NCBI RefSeq assembly: GCF_012163135.1
Contig: NZ_JAAVUP010000001.1
Coordinates: 558,001 to 622,000, forward strand
Length of the DNA: 64,000 bases
Direction of reading: 5' to 3'
Origin: Neoroseomonas oryzicola
Lineage (GTDB): Bacteria; Pseudomonadota; Alphaproteobacteria; Acetobacterales; Acetobacteraceae
Shown: positions 8,211 through 17,206 of the stretch, piece by piece
How the letters are laid out: each line of letters opens with the position of its first letter
Numbering within the stretch: the first letter of the stretch is position 1
Program-made: the position numbers and the translations under genes
The notes under the pieces: generated by a model
The model's database searches: none
Told to the model about the DNA's origin: nothing
What the model saw: only the letters and a program-made list of their open reading frames with translations

Positions 8211-9386
8211 CTAGCGCGTCGCCTGGGAGACGCGCTGCGGCCCCTGGGCCGGGGCGTTGCGTTCCACCGCGCGGCCGCCATCCGCCACGCGCTGCGCACC
8301 TTCCACGATGACCCGGTCGGTCGCGGCGAAGTCGCCGCGGATCACCGCCCGGCCGGCCGTCATGCGCACCAGTTCGACCGGCCGGCGCTTCGCCTGGTTG
8401 CCCTGCAGCAGGAACACGAAGCGGCCATCCTGGCCGACCTGCAGCGCGGCGGCGGGCACCGACAGCGCGTCGGGCTCGATCCGGGGGATCAGCGCGACGC
8501 GGATGTACTGGCCGGGCCACAGGCGGACGGGCGCATTCGCGAAGCGCGCCTTGAGCGCGATGGTCCCGGTCTGGGTGTCGACGGCGCTGTCGACGAAGAC
8601 CAGCCGCCCCTCGACAGGCGCATCCGGGGATTCCGCCGGGAAGGCGCGCACCACCGGGCCATCGCCGCCGGCCGCCATGGCCGCGCGGATCTCGCCCAGC
8701 CAGCGTTCCGGCACGGAGAACTGGACCAGGATCGGGTCCATCCGGGTGATGGTCGCCATGCCGGCACTCTCGGCCTGGCGGACGAAGTTGCCCGGCCGCA
8801 GCGGCAGGGCACCGAGCCGCCCGCTCATCTCCGCGCGGATGGAGGCGAATTCGATCTGCAGCCGGGTCTGGCTGGCCAGTGCCTCGTCGGCGCGGACGAT
8901 GGCGGCGGCGGAGGCCGCATCGGCCTGGGCCTGCTCGAACCGCTGCTGGGCGGCATAGCCCTCGCCGCGGAGCGACTGGTAGCGCACCAGGTCCGACTGG
9001 GCGCGGGAGAGTAGGGCGCGGTCGCGCGCCAGTTGCGCTTCCTGCTGGGCCAGCAGCGCCTGGTTCATCCGGGAATCGAGGGTGAAGAGCGGGTCGCCCC
9101 GTTCCACCATCTGGCCTTCCTCGACCAGGACCTGCTCGATCTGGCCGTCGACGCGGGGCCGGACGGTGACCACCGCCTCAGGCACCACCAGGCCGTTGGC
9201 CATGATCTCGATCGGCAGCGGCCCGCGCTGGACGAGTTCCGTCGTGACCGGGACCGGCGGCGGCCCGGCGGGCCGGGCCTGCTGCACGGGGGCCTGCGCT
9301 TCCAGCCGCTGCTGGTACCAGTACCAGCCGCCCGCGCCCGCACCCGCAACGACCAAGGCAAGGAAAATGCGCCCGGCTCGCGCCAT
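8211..9386 (-). CDS. RND efflux periplasmic adaptor (membrane fusion protein), MdtA-like
   Basis: The 391-aa adaptor links the inner-membrane RND pump to an outer-membrane channel. An N-terminal anchor (MARAGRIFLALVVAGAGAGG) is followed by the lipoyl-like segment with VRPRVDGQIEQVLVEEGQ, a coiled-coil hairpin (about residues 105-170, rich in Gln, Ala and Arg) and the beta-barrel region. The start at 9386 is well supported by GGAGG 5 nt upstream. It precedes the pump gene by 12 bp. A candidate promoter lies about 130 bp upstream. No dedicated repressor gene is adjacent, so regulation may come from elsewhere. Confidence 0.92.
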   Translation of the reverse strand: MARAGRIFLALVVAGAGAGGWYWYQQRLEAQAPVQQARPAGPPPVPVTTELVQRGPLPIEIMANGLVVPEAVVTVRPRVDGQIEQVLVEEGQMVERGDPLFTLDSRMNQALLAQQEAQLARDRALLSRAQSDLVRYQSLRGEGYAAQQRFEQAQADAASAAAIVRADEALASQTRLQIEFASIRAEMSGRLGALPLRPGNFVRQAESAGMATITRMDPILVQFSVPERWLGEIRAAMAAGGDGPVVRAFPAESPDAPVEGRLVFVDSAVDTQTGTIALKARFANAPVRLWPGQYIRVALIPRIEPDALSVPAAALQVGQDGRFVFLLQGNQAKRRPVELVRMTAGRAVIRGDFAATDRVIVEGAQRVADGGRAVERNAPAQGPQRVSQATR

Positions 9387-9513
9387 TCAGACCTCCGTGG
9401 CAGCCCCGAACGGGCCGGCGACGACATAGGGTCGTCCCAGCCGAGGATCGGCTACCGATTACAGCCGCCCCCAGGCCATGCCGGCGCGATGCGCTGGCCG
9501 GCCGTTCAAAGCA

Positions 9514-9541
9514 ATTATTGTTCCCCCAGTCCCAGCGCCAA
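9514..9541 (-). promoter_or_regulatory. Candidate sigma-70 promoter for the RND operon
   Basis: On the minus strand TTGGCG (positions 9541-9536) and AATAAT (9519-9514) are 16 bp apart, in the most AT-rich patch of the 271-bp divergent gap. It points leftward towards the adaptor gene at 9386. For the rightward operon a weaker pair, TTGCAA at 9578-9583 and TGCATT at 9602-9607, is visible. Both are pattern matches only. Confidence 0.35.
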
Positions 9542-9657
9542 GGCTTTCGGGCGCTCCGGGGCCGAAGATGACCACTTTGCAATTCACCTCAACCGCTGCG
9601 TGCATTGTGCCTGGCGGGGATTGAGCCTCCCGGCCTGGCGCGTCACGCTGGACGGAC

Positions 9658-10665
9658 ATGCATATCGACATCCCCCCGCCCGGGGAGGCCCGCACCCTGT
9701 TGCCCGGCCTCCGCTGGATGCGCTTCCCCCTCCCTTTCCCGCCAAGCCATGTGAATGTCTGGCTGATCGAGGACGGCCCGGGCTGGCTTGCGGTCGACGC
9801 CGCCATCTCGGACGACGCGACCCGGACCAGTTGGCAGAAGGCGCTCGCCGGCGAGGCCTTCGGCAACCGCCCGCTGACCGGGCTGCTGGTGACGCATTTC
9901 CACCCCGATCATGCGGGGTTGATGGGCTGGCTCGCGGCCGGGCATGGCCTGACGCCGATGATGACGCGCATCGAATGGCTGCAGGCGCGCTCGCTGTGGT
10001 TCGACACGGGCGAGGAGATGCTGGTCCACCAGGCCGAATTCGCGCGGATCGCGGGCGCGCCGGACTCCTACGGCGCCTTCCTGCGCGGGCGCGGGCCGCT
10101 GTATGTCCGCAGCGTCTCGCCCTTGCCGCGGGCCTTCACCTGCATCGCCGAAGGGCAGGTGCTGCGCATCGGCGGGCGGGACTGGCGCGTCATCACCGGC
10201 CAGGGCCACGCGCCCGACATGGCCTGCCTGTACTGCGCCGAGGCGAATGTCCTGATCGCCGCAGACCAGATCCTGCCGCGCATCACGCCTTACGTCGGGC
10301 TGCATGCCGGGGAGCCGATGGCCGATCCGCTCGGCGCCTTCCTGTCGTCGCTCAGCCGCTTCCGCGACCTGCCGGAGGACGTGCTGGTGCTGCCCTCCCA
10401 TGGCGATCCGTTCCAGGGCCTGCATGCGCGGCTCGACGCGCTCGATGCGCATCACGATGCCAGGCTCGCGGCGCTCGAGGACGCCTGCGCCGCGCCGGCG
10501 ACCGCGCACGCGCTGCTGCCCGCCCTGTTCCGCCGTCCGCTCGACGAGCGCAGCCTCGGCTTCGGCCTCGGCGAGACGCTCGCCCATTTGCGCCGCCTCG
10601 AAGCCATGGGCCGCGTCGAGCGGATGCCCGGCGCCGACGGCGTCATCGCCTGGGCCAGGAGATAG
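9658..10665 (+). CDS. MBL-fold metallo-hydrolase with C-terminal helical/winged segment
   Basis: The 335-aa product carries the metallo-beta-lactamase fold Zn site: THFHPDHAG (HxHxDH near residues 81-86), GQGHAPDM, AADQILP and LPSHGDPF. A C-terminal region of about 80 residues, ending RRLEAMGRVERM, looks like the winged-helix tail seen in LACTB2/RNase-Z-like hydrolases. There is no signal peptide, so it is cytoplasmic. It is the first gene of a rightward operon; the next ATG comes 2 bp after its TAG, and AGGAG for that gene lies inside this one. Substrate unknown; thioester or similar ester hydrolysis is typical of the group. Confidence 0.88.
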   Translation: MHIDIPPPGEARTLLPGLRWMRFPLPFPPSHVNVWLIEDGPGWLAVDAAISDDATRTSWQKALAGEAFGNRPLTGLLVTHFHPDHAGLMGWLAAGHGLTPMMTRIEWLQARSLWFDTGEEMLVHQAEFARIAGAPDSYGAFLRGRGPLYVRSVSPLPRAFTCIAEGQVLRIGGRDWRVITGQGHAPDMACLYCAEANVLIAADQILPRITPYVGLHAGEPMADPLGAFLSSLSRFRDLPEDVLVLPSHGDPFQGLHARLDALDAHHDARLAALEDACAAPATAHALLPALFRRPLDERSLGFGLGETLAHLRRLEAMGRVERMPGADGVIAWARR

Positions 10666-10667
10666 AG

Positions 10668-12302
10668 ATGCCCCGCCCCCTCCGTCGCATCCCGACCCCG
10701 CGCGCGATGATCGTCGCGCCGCAGCCCGAGGCCGTCGAAGCCGGCGCCGCCGTGCTCGCCGCCGGGGGCAACGCGATCGATGCGACGCTCGCCTGCGCCT
10801 TCACGCAGGGGGTGGTCGATCCGATGATGTGCGGCCTCGGCGGCCTCGGCGTGCTCACCATCCACGACCCGAAGACGGGGACGCAGGTGGTCCTCGACGG
10901 GCTCTCCCCCTGCCCGGCCGGCGCGCATGCCGAGATGTGGTCGAACCTGTTCGAGCGCGAATGCACCGACGGCTACGGCTTCGTGCTGACCGGCGCGCCG
11001 AACGAAGTCGGGCACGCCTCCGTCACCGTGCCGTCCATCCTGCGCGCCTTCGCCGACGCCCATGCCGCCTTCGGGCGGATGCCGTGGTCGAGCCTGTTCG
11101 ACGGCGCCATCGCCTGCGCCCGCGACGGCTGGATGGTCCGCCCGCATGTCCACGCGATGTTCGTCTCGGACGAGCGCGCCTATGGCCGGGTGAACATCGC
11201 CGAGAAACTGGGCCACACGCCGGATGGCGCGCGATTGTATCTGCGCCCCGACGGCACGCCGAAGCGCCCCGGCGACCGGGTGGTGAACCCGGACCTCGCG
11301 GCGACGCTCGCGACCATCGCGCGGGACGGGGCCGACGCCTTCTACACGGGCGAGATCGCCCGCCGCATCGCCGCGGACATGGCCGCCCATGGCGGGCTGA
11401 TCACCGAGGCCGACCTCGCCGCCATCCGCTGCCGCCGCGTCGCGCCGCTGCGCGTGCCCTTCCGCGGCCGCACACTGGTCCTGCCGCCTCCGCCCGCGGG
11501 CGGCATCTTCGTGGCCGAGGTGCTGCGCATCCTCGCGAGTTTCGACCTGCCCGTGATGGGCCACAACAGCGCCGCCATGGTCGCCGTGCTGGCCGAGGCG
11601 ATGAAGATCGCCGGCCTCGACAAGGACCGGCACGTGGGCGATCCGGACTTCGTCGACATCCCCCTCGAGCGGCTGCTGTCGGACGGCTACGCCGCCGATT
11701 GCGCGGCGCGCATCAGGGCCGGGGAGAAGACATCCCTCGCCCGCGTCGGCGCCGAGCCGAAGGGGACGACCACCATCTCCTGCGTCGATGCCGACGGGCT
11801 GGTGGTGAGCGTGACGCATACCCTCGGGATGCCCTCGGGCGTCATCCCGCCGGGGCTCGGCTTCATGCTGAACGGTGCGATGAACTGGTACGACCCGCGG
11901 CCGGGGCGGGCGACCTCGATCGCGCCGGGCAAGCGGCGCTTCTCCTCCATGTCGCCGCTGATCGTGATGGAAGGGGATGCGCCGGTCGCGACCCTGGGCG
12001 CGCCGGGCGGGGCCTGGATCGGCGTCGCGCTGGCGCAGGTGCTGGTGAACCTGCTCGACTTCGGCATGGGCATCCAGGAAGCGGTCATGGCGCCGCGCGT
12101 CAGCGCGACCAGCGAGACGCTCGACCTGTCCCTTCGCGTGCCGCGCGCCACCGAGGCGGCGCTGACCGCCCAGGGCTACAAGGTGAAGCGCGTGCCGACG
12201 ACCTACGCCTTCGCCGGGGTGCACGGCATCGCCATGTGGGACGGCATGCTGGAAGGTGCGGCCGATCCGCAGCGCGACGGCTACGCCGCCGGGGTCGCCT
12301 GA
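10668..12302 (+). CDS. Gamma-glutamyltransferase-family (Ntn hydrolase) protein
   Basis: The 544-aa product has the GGT layout: GGNAIDATLACAFTQGVVDP and GLGGLGVLTI near the N-terminus, and the autoprocessing site before the catalytic Thr in EPKGTTTISCVDADG. The lid/substrate region GVIPPGLGFMLNGAMNW follows. GGTs cleave themselves at this Thr and hydrolyse or transfer gamma-glutamyl groups. Unlike classical GGT there is no signal peptide, so this one looks cytoplasmic, as for many GGT-like catabolic amidohydrolases. AGGAG precedes the ATG, and its TGA overlaps the next ATG by one base. The true substrate may be another amide or N-acyl compound. Confidence 0.87.
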   Translation: MPRPLRRIPTPRAMIVAPQPEAVEAGAAVLAAGGNAIDATLACAFTQGVVDPMMCGLGGLGVLTIHDPKTGTQVVLDGLSPCPAGAHAEMWSNLFERECTDGYGFVLTGAPNEVGHASVTVPSILRAFADAHAAFGRMPWSSLFDGAIACARDGWMVRPHVHAMFVSDERAYGRVNIAEKLGHTPDGARLYLRPDGTPKRPGDRVVNPDLAATLATIARDGADAFYTGEIARRIAADMAAHGGLITEADLAAIRCRRVAPLRVPFRGRTLVLPPPPAGGIFVAEVLRILASFDLPVMGHNSAAMVAVLAEAMKIAGLDKDRHVGDPDFVDIPLERLLSDGYAADCAARIRAGEKTSLARVGAEPKGTTTISCVDADGLVVSVTHTLGMPSGVIPPGLGFMLNGAMNWYDPRPGRATSIAPGKRRFSSMSPLIVMEGDAPVATLGAPGGAWIGVALAQVLVNLLDFGMGIQEAVMAPRVSATSETLDLSLRVPRATEAALTAQGYKVKRVPTTYAFAGVHGIAMWDGMLEGAADPQRDGYAAGVA

Positions 12303-13351
12303 TGGACCTGGCCGCCTTCTGCCGCGCCATCCCCAAGGTGGAACTGCACGTCCACCTGCTCGGCGCCATCCGGCTCGATACGCTGGCCGAGATGGCCCAG
12401 CGCCAGGGTGCGGGCTACACGCCGGAGGAAGTCGCGGACCTCGCGCGCCGCGACGCCAAGCCCAAGGGCGTGCTCCACATCCTCCGTGCGTTGGAACAGC
12501 GCATCCTGCGCGGGCCCGAGGATCTGCACCGCATCGCCTATGAATACCTGGAGGACGCCGCATCCCACGGCGTGCGGCATGCCGAGATCTTTTGGAACCC
12601 GACCGGCACGGCGCGCGACAGCGGCATTTCGTACTCCGCCGGGGCGGACGCGATCCTCGCCGCCTTCGACGACGCCAAGCACGACCACGGCATCTCCGCG
12701 CTGCTGATCCCCTCCATCGACCGCGAGGCCGATCCGGAGGATGCAGTCGAGATGGTGGACTGGATGGCCGCGCACCGGCGGGATCGCATCGTTGGTCTCG
12801 GCATCGACTATCGCGAGACCGACCACCCGCCCGAATTCTTCTGGAAGGCCTATCGCGCCGCGAAGCGCGCCGGCTTCCGCCTGACCGCCCATGCCGGGGA
12901 GTTCGGCTGCCACTGGCGGAATGTCGAGACAGCGATCGACCTGCTCGAGGTCGAGCGCATCGACCATGGCTACACGGTGCTGGACAACCCGGCGCTGGCG
13001 CGGCGCTGCGCGGAACGCGGCATCGTCTTCACGGTGGTGCCGACCAATTCCTACTACCTTCGCACGCTCGATCCGGATCGCTGGGCGATCGACCACCCCA
13101 TCCGCCGCATGCCGGCCGCGGGGCTGCTGATCCATCCCAACACCGACGACCCCCCGCTGCACCGTGTCGATCCGGAACGGTGCTGGCGCATGATGGTCGA
13201 GAATTTCGGCTTCGACCTGGACGACCTGCGCCGCTTCATGCTGAACGGGATCGTCGGCGCCTTCATCCCCGAAGCCGACAAGCGCGGCCTCGCCGCGACC
13301 TTCTCCGCCGAATACGAGCGCCTGCGCGCCGAACTGGAAGCCCCCGCATGA
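12302..13351 (+). CDS. Adenosine/adenine deaminase-family protein
   Basis: The 349-aa metal-dependent deaminase has the family landmarks in order: KVELHVHLLGAIR (HxH metal ligands near residues 16-18), LTAHAGEFG (His and catalytic Glu), ERIDHGY and HPNTDDPPL (the Asp pair). The enzyme should hydrolyse an exocyclic amino group of a purine or similar ring. The segment after HxH reads LLGAIR rather than the common LDGSL or LEGTL, so substrate specificity may differ from true adenosine deaminase. Its start overlaps the GGT stop (TGATG) and its stop overlaps the M20 peptidase start (ATGA), so the genes are translationally coupled. Confidence 0.87.
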   Translation: MDLAAFCRAIPKVELHVHLLGAIRLDTLAEMAQRQGAGYTPEEVADLARRDAKPKGVLHILRALEQRILRGPEDLHRIAYEYLEDAASHGVRHAEIFWNPTGTARDSGISYSAGADAILAAFDDAKHDHGISALLIPSIDREADPEDAVEMVDWMAAHRRDRIVGLGIDYRETDHPPEFFWKAYRAAKRAGFRLTAHAGEFGCHWRNVETAIDLLEVERIDHGYTVLDNPALARRCAERGIVFTVVPTNSYYLRTLDPDRWAIDHPIRRMPAAGLLIHPNTDDPPLHRVDPERCWRMMVENFGFDLDDLRRFMLNGIVGAFIPEADKRGLAATFSAEYERLRAELEAPA

Positions 13352-14571
13352 CCGCCGCCGAGTCCATCGCCGCCATCCGCGCCGACGCGCGCTTCGCCAA
13401 GGCCACCGAGACCCTGGCCGCCGAGCATGACCGCACGGTGCAGGACCTGATCACCCTGACCGAGATCCCCGCGCCCCCCTTCAACGAGGAGAAGCGCGCC
13501 GCCGCCTACCTCGAGATGCTCCGGGCCCATGGGCTCGAGGAAGTGGAGCAGGATGAGATCGGCAACGTCATGGGCATCCGCCGCGGCTTCGGCAATGGCG
13601 ACATGCTGGTGGTCGCCGCACACCTCGACACCGTCTTCCCCGCCGGCACCGATGTCCGCGTGAAGCGGGAGGGCACGAAGCTGATGGCGCCAGGCATCGG
13701 CGACGACACCTGGTCGCTGGCGGTGAACCTGGCCTATCTGCGCGCGCTCGATGCCGCGGGCATCCGCACGCGGCATGACATCCTCTTCGTCGGCGATGTG
13801 GGCGAGGAAGGGCTCGGCGACCTGCGCGGCGTGCGGCACCTGTTCGACAAGGGCCGCCATCGCGGCCGCATCCGCGCCTTCCTGACCGTCGACAGCCCGC
13901 AGGTGGAACAGATCGTCTCGGGCGGCGTCGGGTCCCGCCGTTATCGCGTGACCTTCCGTGGTCCGGGCGGACATTCCTACGCCGCCTTCGGCCTGGTGAA
14001 CCCGATGTATGCGATGGCGGAATGCGCGCGCGGCCTCGCCGCCGTGCAGGTGCCGCAATCGCCACCGACGACCCACTGCGTCAGCGTCGTCTCGGGCGGG
14101 ACGTCGATCAACGCCATCGCCAATGCGGTGACGATCGAGGTCGATCTGCGCTCCGCCTCGGCCGCGGAGCTCGAGAAGCTCGACCGACGCTTCCTGCAGA
14201 TCGTCGACGAGGCGGTGGCGACGGAGAACGCCGCGCGGTCCACCCGCGCCGGGGTCATCACCGCCGAGCTCGCCCGTGTGGGCGACCGCCCGGCGGGCGA
14301 GACTCCGGCCGGCGCACCGATCCGCGACATCGCCGCCGCCGCCGTCGCGGCCGAGGGCTACAAGCCGCATTTCGAATTCTCCTCGACCGACGCGAACGTG
14401 CCGATGAGCCTCGGCATCCCGGCGCTGAAGATCGGCGCCGGCGGCCGCGGCGGCCGGGCGCATTCGCTGGACGAGTGGCTCGACGTCGAGCCGACGGAAG
14501 TGCTGCGCGGGATGCGGACGAGCCTCGCGACGATCCTCGCCGTCGCGGGGATGGAAGGGATCCCGGGCTAA
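13348..14571 (+). CDS. M20 family metallopeptidase / amidohydrolase
   Basis: The 407-aa di-zinc hydrolase of the M20 family (peptidase T, carboxypeptidase G2 and acylase-like members). Metal and catalytic residues are visible in AAHLDTVFPAG, APGIGDDTW and GDVGEEGLGDL, and the dimerisation domain is marked by GPGGHSYAAFG. It hydrolyses small peptides or N-acyl amino acids in the cytoplasm. It is the last gene of the MBL-GGT-ADA-M20 operon. Its TAA overlaps by two bases the stop of the convergent tctC gene, leaving no room for a separate terminator. Specificity is not readable. Confidence 0.9.
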   Translation: MTAAESIAAIRADARFAKATETLAAEHDRTVQDLITLTEIPAPPFNEEKRAAAYLEMLRAHGLEEVEQDEIGNVMGIRRGFGNGDMLVVAAHLDTVFPAGTDVRVKREGTKLMAPGIGDDTWSLAVNLAYLRALDAAGIRTRHDILFVGDVGEEGLGDLRGVRHLFDKGRHRGRIRAFLTVDSPQVEQIVSGGVGSRRYRVTFRGPGGHSYAAFGLVNPMYAMAECARGLAAVQVPQSPPTTHCVSVVSGGTSINAIANAVTIEVDLRSASAAELEKLDRRFLQIVDEAVATENAARSTRAGVITAELARVGDRPAGETPAGAPIRDIAAAAVAAEGYKPHFEFSSTDANVPMSLGIPALKIGAGGRGGRAHSLDEWLDVEPTEVLRGMRTSLATILAVAGMEGIPG

Positions 14572-15545
14572 CCGCCCGTCCTCAGGCCGACCGTCCGCAC
14601 CGCGAGCTGCACGCGGTCGGCCTGCATCCGGATGACCGTGGCGAGCGCGGCGGCATCACCGGTGCTCGCCACCATCCCGGCACGGCGCAGGCGCTCATGG
14701 GCCGTCGCCTCGCCGAGGATCTCGGCGACGAAGCCCGCAAGCCGCGCCTTGGCCGCCTCCGGCATGCCGCGCCAGCCGAAGAGGCCGGTCACGGGGTCGT
14801 AGCGCTGCTCGGGGAAGCCCGCTTCCTCGACGGTCGGCACATCGGGCAGTTGCGGCGCACGCACGCCCGAGGTGACGGCGAGCGCCCTCACCTGCCCTTC
14901 GCGCACGGCCCCGAGCAGCGGCGTCAGCGGCAGCACGGCGAACTGGATCCGTCCCGCCACGAGGTCGAGCACCGCCGGCGGCGAGCCCTGGTAGGCCACG
15001 TAGGTCAGGTCGAGCTGGTTGCGGAAGAACATCATCCGCGTGTCGAGCTCGACATACCCAGGCACGGAGAACCAGTTCAGCGCCCCGGCATGCGCCTCGG
15101 CATGGCGGACAAAGTCCTCGAGCGTCCGCACCGGCAGGCCGCCATGCACGGCGAGGCACAGGAACTCGTTGCCCGCGATCGCGACCGGCGGGATGTCCGT
15201 CGCGGGGTCGTAGGGCAGCCGGCCGTCGAAGGTGTAGGGCACGGTGGAGGCCACGCCGGTCGCCGCCAGCAGCAGCGACTCCCCTGCCCGCGCCTGGACA
15301 TGTGCCTGTACCGCCAGCACAGATCCCGCGCCCGGACGGTTCTCGACCGTCACCGGGTGGCCGAGGCGCGGCGCCAGGCCCTCGGCCAGGATGCGCGCGA
15401 CCAGGTCGATGCCCGATCCCGGGGCACCGGAGTTGATCAGGCGGACGGGGCGTTCCGGCCAGGCGCCCTGCGCCGTGGCGCGGCGGGCGAGGAGGCCGGC
15501 GAGGCCGAGGCCGCAGGCGGTGCGGCGTCCGAAGGCGTGGGGCAT
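14568..15545 (-). CDS. TctC/Bug-family solute-binding protein, copy 1
   Basis: A 325-aa periplasmic binding protein of the Bug (TctC) type that captures carboxylates or other small organics. A twin-arginine-like signal ([19 protein letters not shown]...ATAQ) precedes [17 protein letters not shown] and the ligand loop ENRPGAGS. The ATG at 15545 is strongly supported by GAGGAGG 8 nt upstream, even though it lies 109 nt inside the 3' end of marR. The genes are therefore co-transcribed and overlap. No tctA/tctB membrane genes are in the window, so it is an orphan receptor. Confidence 0.9.
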   Translation of the reverse strand: MPHAFGRRTACGLGLAGLLARRATAQGAWPERPVRLINSGAPGSGIDLVARILAEGLAPRLGHPVTVENRPGAGSVLAVQAHVQARAGESLLLAATGVASTVPYTFDGRLPYDPATDIPPVAIAGNEFLCLAVHGGLPVRTLEDFVRHAEAHAGALNWFSVPGYVELDTRMMFFRNQLDLTYVAYQGSPPAVLDLVAGRIQFAVLPLTPLLGAVREGQVRALAVTSGVRAPQLPDVPTVEEAGFPEQRYDPVTGLFGWRGMPEAAKARLAGFVAEILGEATAHERLRRAGMVASTGDAAALATVIRMQADRVQLAVRTVGLRTGG

Positions 15546-16069
15546 GGGGGGACCTCCTCCGTCCGCTTGCGCCGCGGTGGCCGGCGACCGGCCCCCGGAC
15601 GCGCATGGGCTTCGTGTGCCTCGACCAGGCGGGCGAGGAGCGCGAGCAGCGTCTCTCCCTCCGCCTCGGTGAGCGGTGCGAGCATCCGCCGCGCGACGGC
15701 GCGCGCCGGGCCGCCGAGCTCGGCGCGCAGCGCAACGCCGGCGGGCGTCAGGGCATAGGCGTTCGCGCGGCGGTCCAACGGGTTGGCCCCGCGCAGCACG
15801 AGGCCTCGCGCCTCGAAGGCAGCTAGCGCCTGGCCGGCCGAGGTCGCGTCGACCCCGATCGCCGCGGCGAGCCAGTTGCGGTCGCGGCCGGGCGTCTCGG
15901 CCAGCTGGGCCAGCAGGGCGACCTGCCAGGGGGCGATGCCGTGGCTGGCGAAGGCCTCGCTCTGGAAGGTCGCAGCGATCTGCCACAGCCGCCGCGCGAG
16001 GTGTTGCGGGAAGGGCCGGTGCAGGGCCGGGACAGGCTGGTTCGGGGCCGGGTCGTTCCGCTTCGCCAT
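15437..16069 (-). CDS. MarR-family transcriptional regulator
   Basis: A 210-aa DNA-binding protein with a MarR winged helix: [34 protein letters not shown] (recognition helix) and [15 protein letters not shown] (wing). Core homology ends near residue 150. The last 60 residues are low-complexity Pro/Arg/Ala, and about 36 of them overlap the tctC start in another frame, so the tail may be unstructured. I take ATG at 16069; a TTG at 16099 is an in-frame alternative. It is divergent from queG across about 100 bp of AT-rich DNA with palindromes, so autoregulation and control of tctC are likely. Confidence 0.82.
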   Translation of the reverse strand: MAKRNDPAPNQPVPALHRPFPQHLARRLWQIAATFQSEAFASHGIAPWQVALLAQLAETPGRDRNWLAAAIGVDATSAGQALAAFEARGLVLRGANPLDRRANAYALTPAGVALRAELGGPARAVARRMLAPLTEAEGETLLALLARLVEAHEAHARPGAGRRPPRRKRTEEVPPCPTPSDAAPPAASASPASSPAAPRRRAPGRNAPSA

Positions 16070-16076
16070 ATCGGGA

Positions 16077-16120
16077 GAATACTTCGCATTTGTCGACAAT
16101 CAAGAAGAATTCTTCGCAAT
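16077..16120. promoter_or_regulatory. Candidate MarR operator (repeats in the marR-queG gap)
   Basis: The AT-rich divergent gap holds two direct copies, GAATACTTCGCATT (16077-16090) and GAATTCTTCGCAAT (16107-16120), 12 of 14 matching and exactly 30 bp (about three helix turns) apart. Embedded are two perfect palindromes, TTGTCGACAA (16090-16099) and GAAGAATTCTTC (16104-16115). The first copy sits over the marR ribosome site. This fits binding by the adjacent MarR dimer; binding itself is inference. Confidence 0.5.
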
Positions 16121-16168
16121 AAGACGCCCCATCCCGCGCTGCCGCATCTGCGCTATCACCCCCCGGCC

Positions 16169-17206
16169 ATGGACATGCGCGCGGAGATCCGCCGGAAGGC
16201 GCTCGAGACCGGCTTCGATGCCGTCGGCTTCGCGCGCGCCCATCTCGGCCCCGAGGTGCGCGAACGCCTGATGCATTTCCTCGCCGCGGGTCGGCACGGC
16301 TCCATGGGATGGATGGAGGACCGCGCCGAGCAGCGCGCCCATCCCCGCGCCCTGTGGCCCGAGGCCCTGTCCGTCGTCGTGCTCGGCCAGAACTACGGGC
16401 CGGAGGACGACCCCTTAACGACGCTCAATCAGCGCGACCGGGCCACGGTCAGCGTCTATGCGCGCAACCGCGACTACCACGACCTGGTGAAGAAGCGGCT
16501 CAAGGTGCTCGGGCGCTGGATGGCCGAACGCTGGCCGGGCGCGGGCATCAAGGTCTTCGTCGACACCGCCCCGGTCGCCGAGAAGCCCCTCGCCCAGGCG
16601 GCGGGGATCGGCTGGCAGGGCAAGCACACCAACCTCGTCTCGCGCTCGCACGGGTCCTGGCTGTTCCTGGGCGAGGTCTTCACCACCCTCGACCTCGGGA
16701 CGGAGGATGCGGAGACCGATCACTGCGGCTCCTGCCGCGCCTGCCTCGACATCTGCCCGACCGCGGCCTTCCCCGCGCCCTATGAACTCGACGCGCGGCG
16801 CTGCATCTCCTACCTGACGATCGAGCATCGCGGCCCGATCGACGCCGCGCTGCGGCCGCTGATGGGCAACCGCATCTATGGCTGCGACGACTGCCTGGCC
16901 GTCTGTCCGTGGAACAAGTTCGCGCAAGCGCACCGCGAACCCGCCTTCGCGCCGCGTGAGGCTTTGCGCGCCCCGTTGCTGGCGGACCTCGCCGCACTGG
17001 ACGACGCGGCCTTCCGCGCGCTCTTCTCGGGCAGCCCGGTCAAGCGCATCGGACGGGACCGCTTCGTGCGCAACGTCATGATCGCAATCGGCAATTCGGG
17101 CGACGAGGCGCTGCGCGCGGTGGCGCAGGCCCGCGCGGAGGACGCCGATCCTGTGGTGGCGGAGGCCGCGCGCTGGGCGGCGGAGAGACTGGAGACAACG
17201 GCATGA
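16169..17206 (+). CDS. queG: Epoxyqueuosine reductase QueG
   Basis: The 345-aa cobalamin- and [4Fe-4S]-dependent enzyme reduces epoxyqueuosine to queuosine, the last step of tRNA wobble-base modification. Two ferredoxin-like clusters are visible: [12 protein letters not shown] (C186, C189, C192, C196) and [11 protein letters not shown] (C239, C242, C246). The family segments [18 protein letters not shown] and [14 protein letters not shown] are intact. A C-terminal HEAT-like tail ends near residue 345. I start at the ATG at 16169; upstream frame is not conserved. The stop overlaps queC by 4 nt. Confidence 0.95.
   Translation: MDMRAEIRRKALETGFDAVGFARAHLGPEVRERLMHFLAAGRHGSMGWMEDRAEQRAHPRALWPEALSVVVLGQNYGPEDDPLTTLNQRDRATVSVYARNRDYHDLVKKRLKVLGRWMAERWPGAGIKVFVDTAPVAEKPLAQAAGIGWQGKHTNLVSRSHGSWLFLGEVFTTLDLGTEDAETDHCGSCRACLDICPTAAFPAPYELDARRCISYLTIEHRGPIDAALRPLMGNRIYGCDDCLAVCPWNKFAQAHREPAFAPREALRAPLLADLAALDDAAFRALFSGSPVKRIGRDRFVRNVMIAIGNSGDEALRAVAQARAEDADPVVAEAARWAAERLETTA

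Noticed and set aside
10304-12301. N-terminal extension of the adenosine-deaminase-like gene back through the GGT-like gene
   Set aside because: The extension is the alternative frame of the GGT-like gene. The ATG at 12302 with one-base stop overlap is the natural start.
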